This document shows, piece after piece, positions 44,245-53,484 of a stretch of 64,000 nt of DNA. The stretch is from an uncultured Clostridia bacterium (lineage in GTDB: Bacteria; Bacillota; Clostridia; Oscillospirales; Ruminococcaceae), in NCBI GenBank assembly GCA_944385925.1, contig CALWZE010000041.1:33213-97212 (forward strand), read 5' to 3'. The notes below the pieces were generated by a model, which worked only from the letters and a program-made list of their open reading frames with translations, was not told where the DNA came from and did no database searches. How positions within the stretch are numbered: position 1 is the first letter of the stretch; each line of letters begins with the position of its first letter. A program made the position numbers and the translations under genes.

Positions 44245-45522
44245 TTAAGATAGGCAGTTTTGATTTTTACTTCCTCTTTTCGACTGTTTATCCTCTTCCT
44301 GGATTTTTGCGCGATATTCTCCCGGTGTCATTGTTCGAAAGCGCAAAAAATTTCTCGAAAAAGTTTTGGCGTTATGGTAACCAACCTCACAGGCTATATC
44401 CACCAAGCTTTTCGAGCTTACCGCTAACAATTCACAGGCGCGATTGATGCGGATCAAATTCAGAAACTCCTCAAAACTGTGCTCGGTTTGACAAAGCAGA
44501 AGATGGTTGAGCTGCGCTACGGTCAAGCCAAATTCCTGCGCAACCGATTTAGCGCTCAATTCTTCATCATAATGCCGGTAAATTGCATTAATGACCGTGT
44601 AAGCTTTCCTGCTTTCTTCTATTTGACAAATATTCTGGATTCGCCGATAGGTTTCCCGAAACTCAGCAGCGCGGCTGCCGATTCTCGCGGCAAACACTTT
44701 GGAAATATGTGATTCGTCCACATATCCCAAAAACTCCGCCATTTCTTTTAAAGTCAGATCCGTATAAAGCAGATAGTTGATCGTTTTGCCTATTCTCATT
44801 TCATTAAGCAGATCAAAAAAAGACAGACCGGTTAATTTGGTAATTCTTGCACTTACTGTCGATCGGCTGAGATAAAACAATTCCGCTAAAGTTTGCAAAG
44901 TAAGTTTTTCCCCACAGTGCAGATACATATAGCGCAATATCTGTGATCCATCCACATCGCCCAGCAACGGCGCGGACGGCTGGTCTGCGGCTGCACGGCA
45001 GTATAACACGAGCAGTTGCACCAGCAGGCTTACAACACGAGTGCCGGAAAACGGAAGTCTTTCCTTTGTTTCGAGCATTGACTCCAATCCTAGTTCTTCC
45101 TGCAACGCTTCTGCAATTCCATCCATCTCTTCCTGTTGCCGGTCATTCAGCTGCACTGAAGGAGACTGCTCTATCAACGCCTGGATCGGCATGGATTGAT
45201 CCTCCTGTTCACGGAACAGCCGCGCAGCGTGTTCCACCGTATCAAGATGATAGGCAATCAGCGCGTATTGCAGCGGGACTTTTACCTGTACAATTTCGCT
45301 GACCTGCCAGGGCAAAATAGATACCAGTGTTCCGCGTTGAAGACGCATCCGGCGCCCTTGCAGCGCAAGCAACCCATCTCCATTCTTGATATATAAAAAT
45401 CGAGCGTCTTTATGGATCAGCGGAGAGGTCGGCTCTGTTTCAACTTCAAAATCAAAGCTGCAAAGTTTGCTGCGATCCATTTCCGAGCGTGTATACGGCT
45501 GCATCGGTACGTTTTTAATCAT
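44245..45522 (-). CDS. AraC family regulator with two AraC-type DNA-binding domains
   Basis: A 425-residue regulator divergent from the arginine deiminase operon. The N-terminal 115 residues look like a cupin-type sensor domain (IKNGDGLLALQGRRMRLQRG). Two AraC-type helix-turn-helix regions follow: one at about 195-295 (LTLQTLAELFYLSRSTVSARI, LTLKEMAEFLGYVDESHISKVF), the other at about 307-407 (LSAKSVAQEFGLTVAQLNHLL, SLVDIACEVGYHNAKTFSRNF). A normal AraC protein has only one such domain. I use the ATG at 45522 with AGGTGG upstream; a GTG lies five codons earlier. Probable activator of arcABC. Confidence 0.85.
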   Translation of the reverse strand: MIKNVPMQPYTRSEMDRSKLCSFDFEVETEPTSPLIHKDARFLYIKNGDGLLALQGRRMRLQRGTLVSILPWQVSEIVQVKVPLQYALIAYHLDTVEHAARLFREQEDQSMPIQALIEQSPSVQLNDRQQEEMDGIAEALQEELGLESMLETKERLPFSGTRVVSLLVQLLVLYCRAAADQPSAPLLGDVDGSQILRYMYLHCGEKLTLQTLAELFYLSRSTVSARITKLTGLSFFDLLNEMRIGKTINYLLYTDLTLKEMAEFLGYVDESHISKVFAARIGSRAAEFRETYRRIQNICQIEESRKAYTVINAIYRHYDEELSAKSVAQEFGLTVAQLNHLLLCQTEHSFEEFLNLIRINRACELLAVSSKSLVDIACEVGYHNAKTFSRNFLRFRTMTPGEYRAKIQEEDKQSKRGSKNQNCLS

Positions 45523-45561
45523 GTTGCTGTATTCCACCTGATTGGAGAATTTTCATAATAA

Positions 45562-45590
45562 AAAATAGCAGATAAAAATTTTATCGTCAA
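45562..45590 (-). promoter_or_regulatory. Promoter of the araC-type gene
   Basis: On the minus strand TTGACG (45590-45585) and TATTTT (45567-45562) with a 17-base spacer, about 40 bases before the start codon. Confidence 0.6.
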
Positions 45591-45611
45591 TTGGACAAAT
45601 TCCCGTCAATT
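45585..45611. repeat. Direct repeat CGTCAATT, candidate AraC-type binding sites
   Basis: CGTCAATT occurs at 45585-45592 and 45604-45611, with start points 19 bases apart (close to two helical turns). One copy overlaps the -35 box of the araC-type promoter. AraC proteins bind direct repeats, so these may be autoregulatory or arc operon sites. Confidence 0.45.
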
Positions 45612-45636
45612 TTTTGTATTTAAACCGTAAGCTTCT

Positions 45637-45668
45637 ACTCCGCACAAGGCCTGTGCGGAGTATTTTTT
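45637..45668 (+). terminator. Terminator in the araC-arcA intergenic region
   Basis: ACTCCGCACA and TGTGCGGAGT form a 10-bp stem around AGGCC, followed by TATTTTTT on the plus strand only. No plus-strand gene precedes it, so it may be an attenuator of arcA or the end of a short RNA. Confidence 0.75.
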
Positions 45669-45797
45669 CGCTGATTTTCAAAAAATCTTAAGAAAAAATC
45701 CAGACTAAAATACAAAATTGCGGGATATCGCTGTCCGACATGCTCTCATGCAACCGTCTACAATTGCAGTAAAGCGAGCAAATCGGAGGTATATCCA

Positions 45798-47015
45798 GTG
45801 TCGGTATGCGTAACAAACGAAATCGGTAGGTTGCAAAAAGTTCTGTTGAAACGACCCGGTGTTGAACTTGAGCATTTAAGCCCTTCCACGATGGAAGAAC
45901 TCCTGTTTGATGATATTCCCTATCTGTTAGGGGCACAGCGGGAACATGATTCTTTTGCAAAAATTTTGCAAGAACATGGGGCAGAGGTCGTCTACCTGGA
46001 CGACCTGATCATCCAGACCCTTTCTGAAAATCCCGCATTGAAAGCCCCTTTTATTGAAGATCTTATTCAACAGGCCGGACGAAATGCGATGGGATATCGC
46101 ACAGAACTGTTCCACTATTTTCATAATCTGCAAGATATTCGCACGCTGGTTTTAAAATCAATGTCCGGCGTCACCTATGATGAACTTAATGGAAAAAAGG
46201 AAAGTCTTGCCGCGCTTACTCAGGCACCTGAACGTTTTATCATACAGCCCATGCCAAATCTTTATTTTACAAGAGATCCTTTTGCCTGCATTGGCAAGGG
46301 TGTCAGTCTCAATCGTATGTACACGCGCACACGTAATCGGGAAACAATATTTGGCAAGTACATACTCACTTATCATTCTGACTTTGCAGAGAAAACCCCT
46401 TTCTATTATACCCCGGATCACGACTTTTCCATCGAGGGCGGAGACATTCTCAATTTAAGTGAAAACATACTCGCTGTCGGCATCTCTCAACGCACGCAGG
46501 CTGAAGCAATAGAGTTGCTGGCCCGCAATATCTTTTCAGACGAGAATGCACGTATCAATACTGTCCTGGCTTTTGACATCCCGCGCGCCCGCGCTTTCAT
46601 GCACCTCGATACGGTGTTCACACAGGTTGACCGGGATAAATTCACTATTCATCCCGGCATTCTCGACACCTTGCGTGTTTTTGAACTGCGAGCAGATCGT
46701 GATGGCGTAAAAGCTTCTGAAAAAACCGGTTCGCTGGAAGACATTTTAAAATCTTATCTGCATCTGGACAGAGTTACCCTGATCCCTTGTGGGGGAAACA
46801 ATCGAGTAGCCGCTGCACGCGAACAATGGAACGACGGTTCGAACACTCTATGCCTCGCACCGGGTACTGTTGTCGTTTACGATAGAAATTACGTAACTAA
46901 TCAAATGTTGGAAGATGCCGGCATTTCAGTGCTTCGTTTTTCAAGTGCGGAACTTTCCCGTGGAAGAGGCGGTCCTCGTTGCATGAGCATGCCGCTTATA
47001 CGCGGTCGAATTTAA
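45798..47015 (+). CDS. arcA: Arginine deiminase
   Basis: Hydrolyses arginine to citrulline and ammonia, first step of the arginine deiminase pathway. The 405-residue protein has the guanidine-binding NLYFTRDPF, the HDFSIEGGDIL segment, the catalytic His in ARAFMHLDTVF and the nucleophilic Cys near the C-terminus (GPRCMSMPLIR). Start is the GTG at 45798 with GGAGG 8 bases upstream. It leads the arcA-arcB-arcC operon, with arcB starting 32 bases downstream. The AraC-type regulator is divergent. Confidence 0.97.
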   Translation: MSVCVTNEIGRLQKVLLKRPGVELEHLSPSTMEELLFDDIPYLLGAQREHDSFAKILQEHGAEVVYLDDLIIQTLSENPALKAPFIEDLIQQAGRNAMGYRTELFHYFHNLQDIRTLVLKSMSGVTYDELNGKKESLAALTQAPERFIIQPMPNLYFTRDPFACIGKGVSLNRMYTRTRNRETIFGKYILTYHSDFAEKTPFYYTPDHDFSIEGGDILNLSENILAVGISQRTQAEAIELLARNIFSDENARINTVLAFDIPRARAFMHLDTVFTQVDRDKFTIHPGILDTLRVFELRADRDGVKASEKTGSLEDILKSYLHLDRVTLIPCGGNNRVAAAREQWNDGSNTLCLAPGTVVVYDRNYVTNQMLEDAGISVLRFSSAELSRGRGGPRCMSMPLIRGRI

Positions 47016-47047
47016 ACCAGAAAATCAAGAAAAGAGGTTCAATCATC

Positions 47048-48040
47048 ATGCCTGTTAATTTAAGCGGAAGAAATTTTTTAAAACTGCTGGACTTTAACAC
47101 TGCAGAAATTCGTTACTTGCTTGACCTGGCCAAAAATTTTAAAGATTTAAAGCGTGTAGGTACACCCCACAGATACCTCGCAGGCAAAAATATTGTTTTG
47201 CTATTTGAAAAGACCTCCACACGCACCCGCTGTTCTTTCGAGGTTGCCGGCATGGATCTCGGCATGGGCGTTACTTACCTGGATCCCGGCAGCAGCCAGA
47301 TGGGGAAGAAGGAGAGCATTCGCGACACCGCAAAGGTTCTTGGCCGAATGTATGACGGCATCGAATACCGCGGCTTCAGTCAAAAGCTGGTCGAGGAGCT
47401 TGCCGATAACGCCGGTGTTCCGGTTTGGAACGGATTGACCGACGATTTTCATCCGACCCAGATGCTTGCTGATTTATTGACTATAGAGGAAAAGAAGGGT
47501 CGCTTATCCGGTTTACACTTCACTTATTTTGGCGACGCTAGAAATAACATGGGCAATTCCCTTATGGTAGCTTGTGCCAAAATGGGCATTCACTTCACCG
47601 CATGCGCGCCTGAAACACTTTTTCCGGCACCGGAACTTGTGGAAACCTGCAGACAGCTTGCAATGCAAAGCGGTGGAAGCGTCACCCTCACCGAAGACGT
47701 TCACGCCGGAGCTGCTAACGCTGATGTGATTTATACGGATATCTGGGTCTCAATGGGAGAACCGGACAGTGTTTGGGAAAGCCGGATCCGCTCCTTGCAG
47801 CCTTATCAGGTTAATCGAAAAATTATGGAATTTGCAAAACCGGATGCTATTTTTATGCACTGCTTACCCTCTTTTCACGACACCGAAACAACTATCGGCC
47901 GTGAAATCGAGCAAAAGTTCGGTCTTTGTGAAATGGAGGTCAGCGACGAAGTATTCAACGGACCTCAATCAGTTGTATTTGACCAGGCTGAAAACCGGAT
48001 GCACACAATTAAAGCCGTTCTCTACGCTACTTTGCGGTAA
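47048..48040 (+). CDS. arcB: Ornithine carbamoyltransferase (catabolic)
   Basis: Phosphorolyses citrulline to ornithine and carbamoyl phosphate. The carbamoyl phosphate motif STRTRCSFE, the DDFHPTQMLADLLT segment and the ornithine-side motif HCLPSFHD (usually HCLPAFHD) are present. The 330-residue length is normal. The ATG at 47048 is preceded by AGAGG; a longer frame starting at 46979 would overlap arcA and lacks support. Its position between arcA and arcC argues for the catabolic direction. Confidence 0.96.
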   Translation: MPVNLSGRNFLKLLDFNTAEIRYLLDLAKNFKDLKRVGTPHRYLAGKNIVLLFEKTSTRTRCSFEVAGMDLGMGVTYLDPGSSQMGKKESIRDTAKVLGRMYDGIEYRGFSQKLVEELADNAGVPVWNGLTDDFHPTQMLADLLTIEEKKGRLSGLHFTYFGDARNNMGNSLMVACAKMGIHFTACAPETLFPAPELVETCRQLAMQSGGSVTLTEDVHAGAANADVIYTDIWVSMGEPDSVWESRIRSLQPYQVNRKIMEFAKPDAIFMHCLPSFHDTETTIGREIEQKFGLCEMEVSDEVFNGPQSVVFDQAENRMHTIKAVLYATLR

Positions 48041-48060
48041 CGCGAAAGGAGAATCGCCAG

Positions 48061-48993
48061 ATGAACCGACGCAGAATCGTCGTCGCGCTCGGCGGCAACG
48101 CACTGGGCAATACGACGCAGGAGCAATTGCAACTGGTCAAAACCGCCGCCGTACCCATTGCCGACCTGATTGAAGAAGGACATTCCGTTATTCTTACACA
48201 TGGGAACGGTCCACAGGTCGGAATGATCAATCTTGCGCTCAGTTTCGCGGCGCAGCACGATGTCGTACCCGCGGATGCGCCATTGCCCGAATGCGGTGCA
48301 ATGAGCCAGGGATATATCGGATATCATTTGCAAAACGCTTTGCAGAATGAGCTAAAAAAAAGAGGAATAGACAGAAGCGTCGCGACCGTGATCACACAGG
48401 TTGTTGTTGACGCAGACGACCCTGCATTCTCCTGTCCTACTAAACCAATTGGCGGATTTTATACCCGCGAGCAAATGGAAAATCTCTGTTCTGAAAAAGG
48501 CTTCAAAATGATTTTCGATTCCGGACGCGGTTATCGCCGGGTCGTTCCCAGCCCAAAACCGGTGGATATAGTTGAAAAAGATGTAATTTTTGATCTGGTA
48601 GAACAGGGTGTAATTCCGATTACCGGCGGCGGAGGAGGAATTCCCGTAGTTAAAAACGAATTTGGATACACCGGAGTCTGCGCCGTTGTGGACAAAGACT
48701 TTTCCGCATCTGTTTTAGCGCAGCGGCTTCAAGCGGACCTGTTTATTATCCTCACTGCGGTTGATGCAGTCGCAATTAATTACGGCAAACCGGACCAGAA
48801 ATCCCTGCGCAAGCTGACTGTTGAACAGGCTGAACGCTACTGTCTCGAAGGCCAATTCGCATCCGGCAGCATGCTTCCCAAAATCCAGGCTGCAATTCGC
48901 TTTGCACAGACGGGAAAACCGGCGATTATTGCAGGCTTGGGCAACGCCGGAGACGCCGTTTCCGGTAAAAGCGGCACAATTATTACCATGTAA
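48061..48993 (+). CDS. arcC: Carbamate kinase
   Basis: Transfers phosphate from carbamoyl phosphate to ADP, giving ATP, ammonia and carbon dioxide; this is the energy-yielding step of the pathway. The N-terminal RRIVVALGGNALG, VILTHGNGPQVG, the PIGGFYT segment, PITGGGGGIPVV and the C-terminal GNAGDAVSGKSGTII are diagnostic. The length of 310 residues is standard. It starts 20 bases after arcB with GAAAGGAG upstream, and the DMT permease gene follows after 12 bases. Confidence 0.97.
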   Translation: MNRRRIVVALGGNALGNTTQEQLQLVKTAAVPIADLIEEGHSVILTHGNGPQVGMINLALSFAAQHDVVPADAPLPECGAMSQGYIGYHLQNALQNELKKRGIDRSVATVITQVVVDADDPAFSCPTKPIGGFYTREQMENLCSEKGFKMIFDSGRGYRRVVPSPKPVDIVEKDVIFDLVEQGVIPITGGGGGIPVVKNEFGYTGVCAVVDKDFSASVLAQRLQADLFIILTAVDAVAINYGKPDQKSLRKLTVEQAERYCLEGQFASGSMLPKIQAAIRFAQTGKPAIIAGLGNAGDAVSGKSGTIITM

Positions 48994-49005
48994 AGGAAAA
49001 CCGCC

Positions 49006-49902
49006 ATGAAACTAACCAAAAACCCCGGTTGGATCGGTTTCAGTTCCCGCTTAGCACTTCTGTTAGTGGGAATGATCTGGGGCAGCTCGCTTGTAGTTGT
49101 AAAATCATCAACCGAAACCGTTCCTCCAAGTCTATTGATTGCGCTCAGATTTACTTTAGCTTTCGCTGCTCTATCCGCAATATTCTGGAAAAAGTTTCGT
49201 CTTATCAATCGGGATTATCTGAAACGCGGCGCCATCATCGGTTTATGTCTTTTTGCCGCTTATTGGATACAAACGCTTGGGGTTACGCTGGCAATGCCGG
49301 GCAAAAGCGCCTTTCTTTCTTCTATCTACTGTGTTCTCGTCCCATTTGTGTATTGGTGCATCGGCGGCGGCAGACCCAGAGTAAAAAACCTGATTGCCGC
49401 TTTTCTTTGCACATTCGGCATCATTCTTTCTTCTCTGACAAGTGAATTCTCCATTGCAGCAGGGGACTTGCTCGCATTGCTCAGCGGCCTGTTTTTTGCG
49501 ATTCATATTGCGGCGGTCGGTAAACTTGGTGCTGGGAAAGATCCCGTACTTATTACTATTCTTCAATTTGGTTTTTGTGCTCTTCCTGCCTGGGTGATAG
49601 GCCTGTTGTTTGAAACAAGGGATCTGTACTGGAATCCCTCAAATCTATGGGGTATCTTGTATCTCGGTCTGTTCTGTTCGGCAGCTGCACTGCTGCTTCA
49701 AAACCTTGGTCAAAAATACGCCGACCCCTCCAGCGCATCCATTCTTATGAGCACCGAATCGATTTTTGGCGTTATCTTTTCGGTGATTTTCATGGGAGAA
49801 TCTCTTTCAATGCGGTTGATATTTGGTTTCCTCCTGATTTTCATCTCCGTATTAGTATCCGAGCTTACCTTATCACACAAGCGGCTAAAACAGCTATCCT
49901 GA
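49006..49902 (+). CDS. DMT superfamily (EamA) permease
   Basis: A ten-helix, 298-residue permease made of two EamA repeats (GMIWGSSLVVVKSSTETVPPS in the first half; LLQNLGQKYADPSSASILMS then ESIFGVIFSVIFMGE in the second). DMT permeases usually export amino acids or metabolites. It is the last gene of the arc operon, where an arginine/ornithine exchanger (ArcD) is usually found. It may therefore export ornithine or citrulline; this is inferred from position only. Confidence 0.88.
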   Translation: MKLTKNPGWIGFSSRLALLLVGMIWGSSLVVVKSSTETVPPSLLIALRFTLAFAALSAIFWKKFRLINRDYLKRGAIIGLCLFAAYWIQTLGVTLAMPGKSAFLSSIYCVLVPFVYWCIGGGRPRVKNLIAAFLCTFGIILSSLTSEFSIAAGDLLALLSGLFFAIHIAAVGKLGAGKDPVLITILQFGFCALPAWVIGLLFETRDLYWNPSNLWGILYLGLFCSAAALLLQNLGQKYADPSSASILMSTESIFGVIFSVIFMGESLSMRLIFGFLLIFISVLVSELTLSHKRLKQLS

Positions 49903-49925
49903 TATCAATCAACCGCAATTATTGC

Positions 49926-49970
49926 AAAAAGCAGTCCGGCTTCTTTATATCAGAAGCCGGACTGCTTTTT
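49926..49970 (+). terminator. Terminator of the arc operon
   Basis: A 19-bp perfect stem (AAAAAGCAGTCCGGCTTCT and complement) with a short AT loop, ending in TTTTT. It lies 24 bases after the permease stop and could also serve folD on the other strand. Confidence 0.92.
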
Positions 49971-50063
49971 AATTTGTAAATTTACGATTTTGCTGTTCCT
50001 TATTAAAAGAATGAATAACCCGAAACAGCTGAAACCTTTTGGCTGGATCGCTGCCGGCTTTTT

Positions 50064-50915
50064 TCAGCCAAGCGAGCGCTTTGCCGCTTTGACAACATGG
50101 CCTACCAGCACCGAGGTTGTCACGGTGCCGACGCCGCCCGGGACCGGTGTGATCGCACCGACAACCGGCTCAACTTCCTCAAAAGCAACGTCGCCGCACA
50201 GCGAACCGTCCTCTTTGACGTTGATGCCGACATCGATGACAATCTGTCCTTCGCGGACATATTCACGGCCGACAACACCGGCACGGCCGGCCGCAACGAT
50301 CAGTATATCCGCCTCGCGGCAGACAGCAGGCATGTCCGCCGTCTTGGTATGGCAGACGGTCACCGTTGCGTTCTTTTTAATAAGCATCATGGCAGCCGGT
50401 TTGCCGACAACCAGCGAACGACCGATGACTACTGCTTTTTTACCGGTGCAATCAATCCCGTAATGATCCAGGATCTCCATGCAGGCCTGGGGTGTGCATG
50501 GCGGGAATCCCTGATCCGTTCCGGTAAAGACGCCGACCAGCGAGCCGTCCGTAATGCCGTCGATATCCTTTTCCGGCGCAAGCGCCGCGCGCACCGCCTC
50601 GTCGTCAATATGACGGGGCAGCGGACGGAAAATAAGCACGCCGTGAATACCGCTGTCCTGATTCAGCTTATGAATCAGATCAAGCAGTTCCTGCTGCGAA
50701 ACGTCCTCCGGCAGCAAGAACTTCTGCACCTCGACGCCGATTTTCTCGCAGCGCTTGGTTGCGCCGCGCTCATAGGACAGGTCGTCCGGCCGCTCTCCCA
50801 CCCGGACAATGCCAAGGGTCGGGACAACGCCCTGCGCTTTGAGTGCCTCTGCTTCCGCTTGCAGTTTTTCATTCAGAGCTGCGGTGACCTCCGCGCCCTT
50901 CAGGAGTTGTGCCAT
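50064..50915 (-). CDS. folD: Bifunctional methylene-THF dehydrogenase/methenyl-THF cyclohydrolase
   Basis: Interconverts 5,10-methylene-THF and 10-formyl-THF in the methyl branch of the Wood-Ljungdahl pathway and in folate metabolism. The NAD(P) motif VVIGRSLVVGKPAAMML, the DIDGITDGSLVG segment and the C-terminal PVPGGVGTVTTSVL are present. The catalytic region reads DDLSYERGATKRCEKIG, a Clostridia-type variant of the usual YVxxKxK pattern, so the dehydrogenase part deserves checking. The length of 283 residues is standard. GGAGG precedes the ATG. It is the last gene of the folC-fhs-fchA-folD series. Confidence 0.94.
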   Translation of the reverse strand: MAQLLKGAEVTAALNEKLQAEAEALKAQGVVPTLGIVRVGERPDDLSYERGATKRCEKIGVEVQKFLLPEDVSQQELLDLIHKLNQDSGIHGVLIFRPLPRHIDDEAVRAALAPEKDIDGITDGSLVGVFTGTDQGFPPCTPQACMEILDHYGIDCTGKKAVVIGRSLVVGKPAAMMLIKKNATVTVCHTKTADMPAVCREADILIVAAGRAGVVGREYVREGQIVIDVGINVKEDGSLCGDVAFEEVEPVVGAITPVPGGVGTVTTSVLVGHVVKAAKRSLG

Positions 50916-50976
50916 ACTGGTAGTTCCTCCGTAATCTCTTTCTTTCAGTTATTCAACCGGTAAAGCTCTTGCCCGC

Positions 50977-51603
50977 TCACAGACGCGCGCGAACAGACGC
51001 GAACACCTCGTCGGCCTTCGCCTCGTAAGTTTTGAGCATCTGCTCCGCTTCCTTGTTGACCGAATCAGCGTATTCCCGGTTGGTCATCGATTTGGTGTTG
51101 ATAAAAACGTTCAGACTTGCGCCCATAAGCGCCGCTTTCAGACAGGCCGCGGCACAGCCCGCATCGCTGATCGCAAGTGTGCTTCCCTTGGCGGCAAACT
51201 GCTCCGCGATATCGATCGCCTCGCAGCATTTGCGCATGATCTGCATCGGCACTTCACAGGCGTCCTTGAGCACGATCTCCATCACCCGCGCTTTTTCCGC
51301 CTTTTCGGCTTCGGTCTCACGGGGCATTCCGTACGCTTTTGCCAGCGGTTCGAAGACCTCTGCGTCCTTTTCAACCAATGCGAGCAGCTCGCTTTGCAGC
51401 CGGTCGCTCTTGGCCTTCAATTCAATGATCTCGGCTTCCACCGCGGCATATTTCTTTTTGCCGACGGTCAGACTGCCCACCATATTGCCCAGCGCAGTGC
51501 CGATTGCACCGACCAGCGCGCTTGCGCCGCCGCCGCCCGGAACCGGCGCCTTGGAAGCGAGAACCTCGACAAACTGCTCACAGCTCTCTTTTGTAAAGCT
51601 CAT
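50977..51603 (-). CDS. fchA: Methenyl-THF cyclohydrolase (FTCD cyclodeaminase family)
   Basis: A 208-residue, mostly helical protein of the cyclodeaminase/cyclohydrolase family. APVPGGGGASALVGAIGTALGNMV is the diagnostic N-terminal stretch (seen here in overlapping parts), and the GSTLAISDAGCAAACLKAALMG region forms part of the folate pocket. In acetogens FchA converts methenyl-THF to 10-formyl-THF. The position between fhs and folD supports this role rather than histidine degradation. AAAGGAG precedes the ATG. FolD could also carry out this step. Confidence 0.92.
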   Translation of the reverse strand: MSFTKESCEQFVEVLASKAPVPGGGGASALVGAIGTALGNMVGSLTVGKKKYAAVEAEIIELKAKSDRLQSELLALVEKDAEVFEPLAKAYGMPRETEAEKAEKARVMEIVLKDACEVPMQIMRKCCEAIDIAEQFAAKGSTLAISDAGCAAACLKAALMGASLNVFINTKSMTNREYADSVNKEAEQMLKTYEAKADEVFASVRARL

Positions 51604-51626
51604 AAAAACTCCTTTGTAAGACGGCT

Positions 51627-51660
51627 AATGCCGCGTCGTCCTGACGGGCGAAACGGCATT
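51627..51660 (-). other. Intercistronic stem-loop between fhs and fchA
   Basis: AATGCCG and CGGCATT pair over 7 bp around a 20-base loop that has its own short helix. No T-run follows. It lies in the 110-base gap between the two genes. Confidence 0.5.
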
Positions 51661-51713
51661 GCACGTTTCAATTATACAGCGCGCCGCTAATGGCGACGCA
51701 TCAGCAATCCGGT

Positions 51714-53390
51714 TTAGAACAGGCCGGTGATCTTTCCGTCGGCGTCGACGTCGATCTTCTCGGCCGCAGGCACGGGCGGCAGGCCCGGCATGGTCATGAT
51801 GTCGCCGGTAAGCGCAACAATGAATCCGGCGCCGGCGCTGACCTTGAGGTTACGCACTGTGACCATGAAGCCCTTCGGCGCACCAAGAAGCTTCTGATTG
51901 TCCGAGAAGCTGTACTGGGTCTTGGCCATGCAGATCGGCATATTGCCAAAGCCGAGTTCGGTCAGCTGCTGCGCCTGTTTCTTGGCCGCGTCGGTCAGGA
52001 TCACGCCGTCACCATGATAGACATTCTTGACGATGTCTTCCAGTTTCTTTTCGATGCTGTCGTTAACGTCATAGCTGAAGGAGAAATTGTTCGGTTCTTC
52101 GCACAGACGGACAACCTCTTCGGCCAGCGCGATGCCGCCTTCGCCGCCCTTTGCCCAAACTTCGGACAGCGCGACGTTTACGCCGAGCTCTTTGCACTTG
52201 CGCTCAACCAGATCAAGCTCTGCCTTGGTATCGGTCGGGAATGCGTTGATTGCCACGACGCAGGGCAGCTTGTAGACATTTTTCATATTGTCAACATGCT
52301 GCAGCAGGTTGGGCAGGCCTTTCTCGAGCGCCTCGAGGTTTTCCTCATTCAGATCGGCCTTTGCAACGCCTCCGTGATGTTTAAGCGCGCGGACAGTCGC
52401 CACGACAACAACCGCATCCGGGGTCAGGCCGGCCATACGGCACTTGATATCCAGGAATTTCTCCGCACCGAGGTCCGCGCCGAAACCTGCTTCGGTGACG
52501 CAGTAATCGCCGAGCTTCATGGCAAGGCGGGTCGCGGTAACCGAGTTGCAGCCGTGCGCGATGTTAGCGAACGGGCCGCCATGCACGAACGCAGGAGTAT
52601 GTTCAAGGGTCTGGACAAGGTTGGGCTTGAGCGCATCCTTGAGCAGGGCCGCCATTGCGCCCTGTGCGTTAAGCTGGGAAGCGGTCACCGGTTTTTTGTC
52701 ATAGGTATATCCGACAACCAGACGGCCGAGACGGGCTTTGAGGTCGGTGATATCCGAAGCAAGGCAGAGAACCGCCATGATCTCGGATGCGACCGTGATG
52801 TCATAAGCGTCTTCACGGGGCACACCGTTGGTCGGGCCGCCCATGCCGTCCACAAGGAAACGCAGCTGACGGTCGTTCATGTCGACGCAGCGATGCCAGG
52901 TAATCCGGCGCGGATCGATGCCGAGCTTGTTGCCCTGATAGATGTGGTTGTCGATCATCGCGGCAAGCAGGTTGTTGGCCGCGCCGATCGCATGGAAGTC
53001 GCCGGTGAAGTGCAGGTTGATATCCTCCATCGGGACAACCTGTGCATAACCGCCGCCGGCAGCGCCGCCCTTTACGCCGAAGACCGGGCCAAGCGACGGC
53101 TCGCGGAGCGCAACGACAACCTTTTTGCCGATTTTGCGCATGCCGTCTGCCAGGCCGACCGTCGTCGTGGTTTTGCCCTCGCCGGCAGGCGTCGGGTTGA
53201 TCGCGGTTACCAGGATCAGTTTGCCGTCTTTGTCCGCCGCGTGATCTTTCAGATAATTATAATCAATCTTTGCCTTGTATTTGCCGTACTGTTCAACGTA
53301 TTTGTCGTCGATCCCAAGTTCATCGACGATCTTGTTGATCGGCAGCATCTCTGTAGCCTGTGCGATCTCGATGTCGGATTTGTAGCCCAT
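51714..53390 (-). CDS. fhs: Formate-tetrahydrofolate ligase
   Basis: ATP-dependent activation of formate to 10-formyl-THF, the entry step of the methyl branch. The 558-residue protein carries the P-loop [18 protein letters not shown] near residue 65, the [20 protein letters not shown] segment and the [13 protein letters not shown] motif, all typical. GGGAGG precedes the ATG. A possible -10 sequence (TATAAT on the minus strand at 53430-53425) lies upstream, but its -35 region is poor, so cotranscription with folC is likely. Confidence 0.97.
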   Translation of the reverse strand: MGYKSDIEIAQATEMLPINKIVDELGIDDKYVEQYGKYKAKIDYNYLKDHAADKDGKLILVTAINPTPAGEGKTTTTVGLADGMRKIGKKVVVALREPSLGPVFGVKGGAAGGGYAQVVPMEDINLHFTGDFHAIGAANNLLAAMIDNHIYQGNKLGIDPRRITWHRCVDMNDRQLRFLVDGMGGPTNGVPREDAYDITVASEIMAVLCLASDITDLKARLGRLVVGYTYDKKPVTASQLNAQGAMAALLKDALKPNLVQTLEHTPAFVHGGPFANIAHGCNSVTATRLAMKLGDYCVTEAGFGADLGAEKFLDIKCRMAGLTPDAVVVVATVRALKHHGGVAKADLNEENLEALEKGLPNLLQHVDNMKNVYKLPCVVAINAFPTDTKAELDLVERKCKELGVNVALSEVWAKGGEGGIALAEEVVRLCEEPNNFSFSYDVNDSIEKKLEDIVKNVYHGDGVILTDAAKKQAQQLTELGFGNMPICMAKTQYSFSDNQKLLGAPKGFMVTVRNLKVSAGAGFIVALTGDIMTMPGLPPVPAAEKIDVDADGKITGLF

Positions 53391-53484
53391 TTCGTTGTCC
53401 TCCCAAATTTCACAATAGCCTTATATTATATGAACCGCGGTCCGGCGCGCCTCCAATGCACCGCCGCGATTTATACCAAGAATT

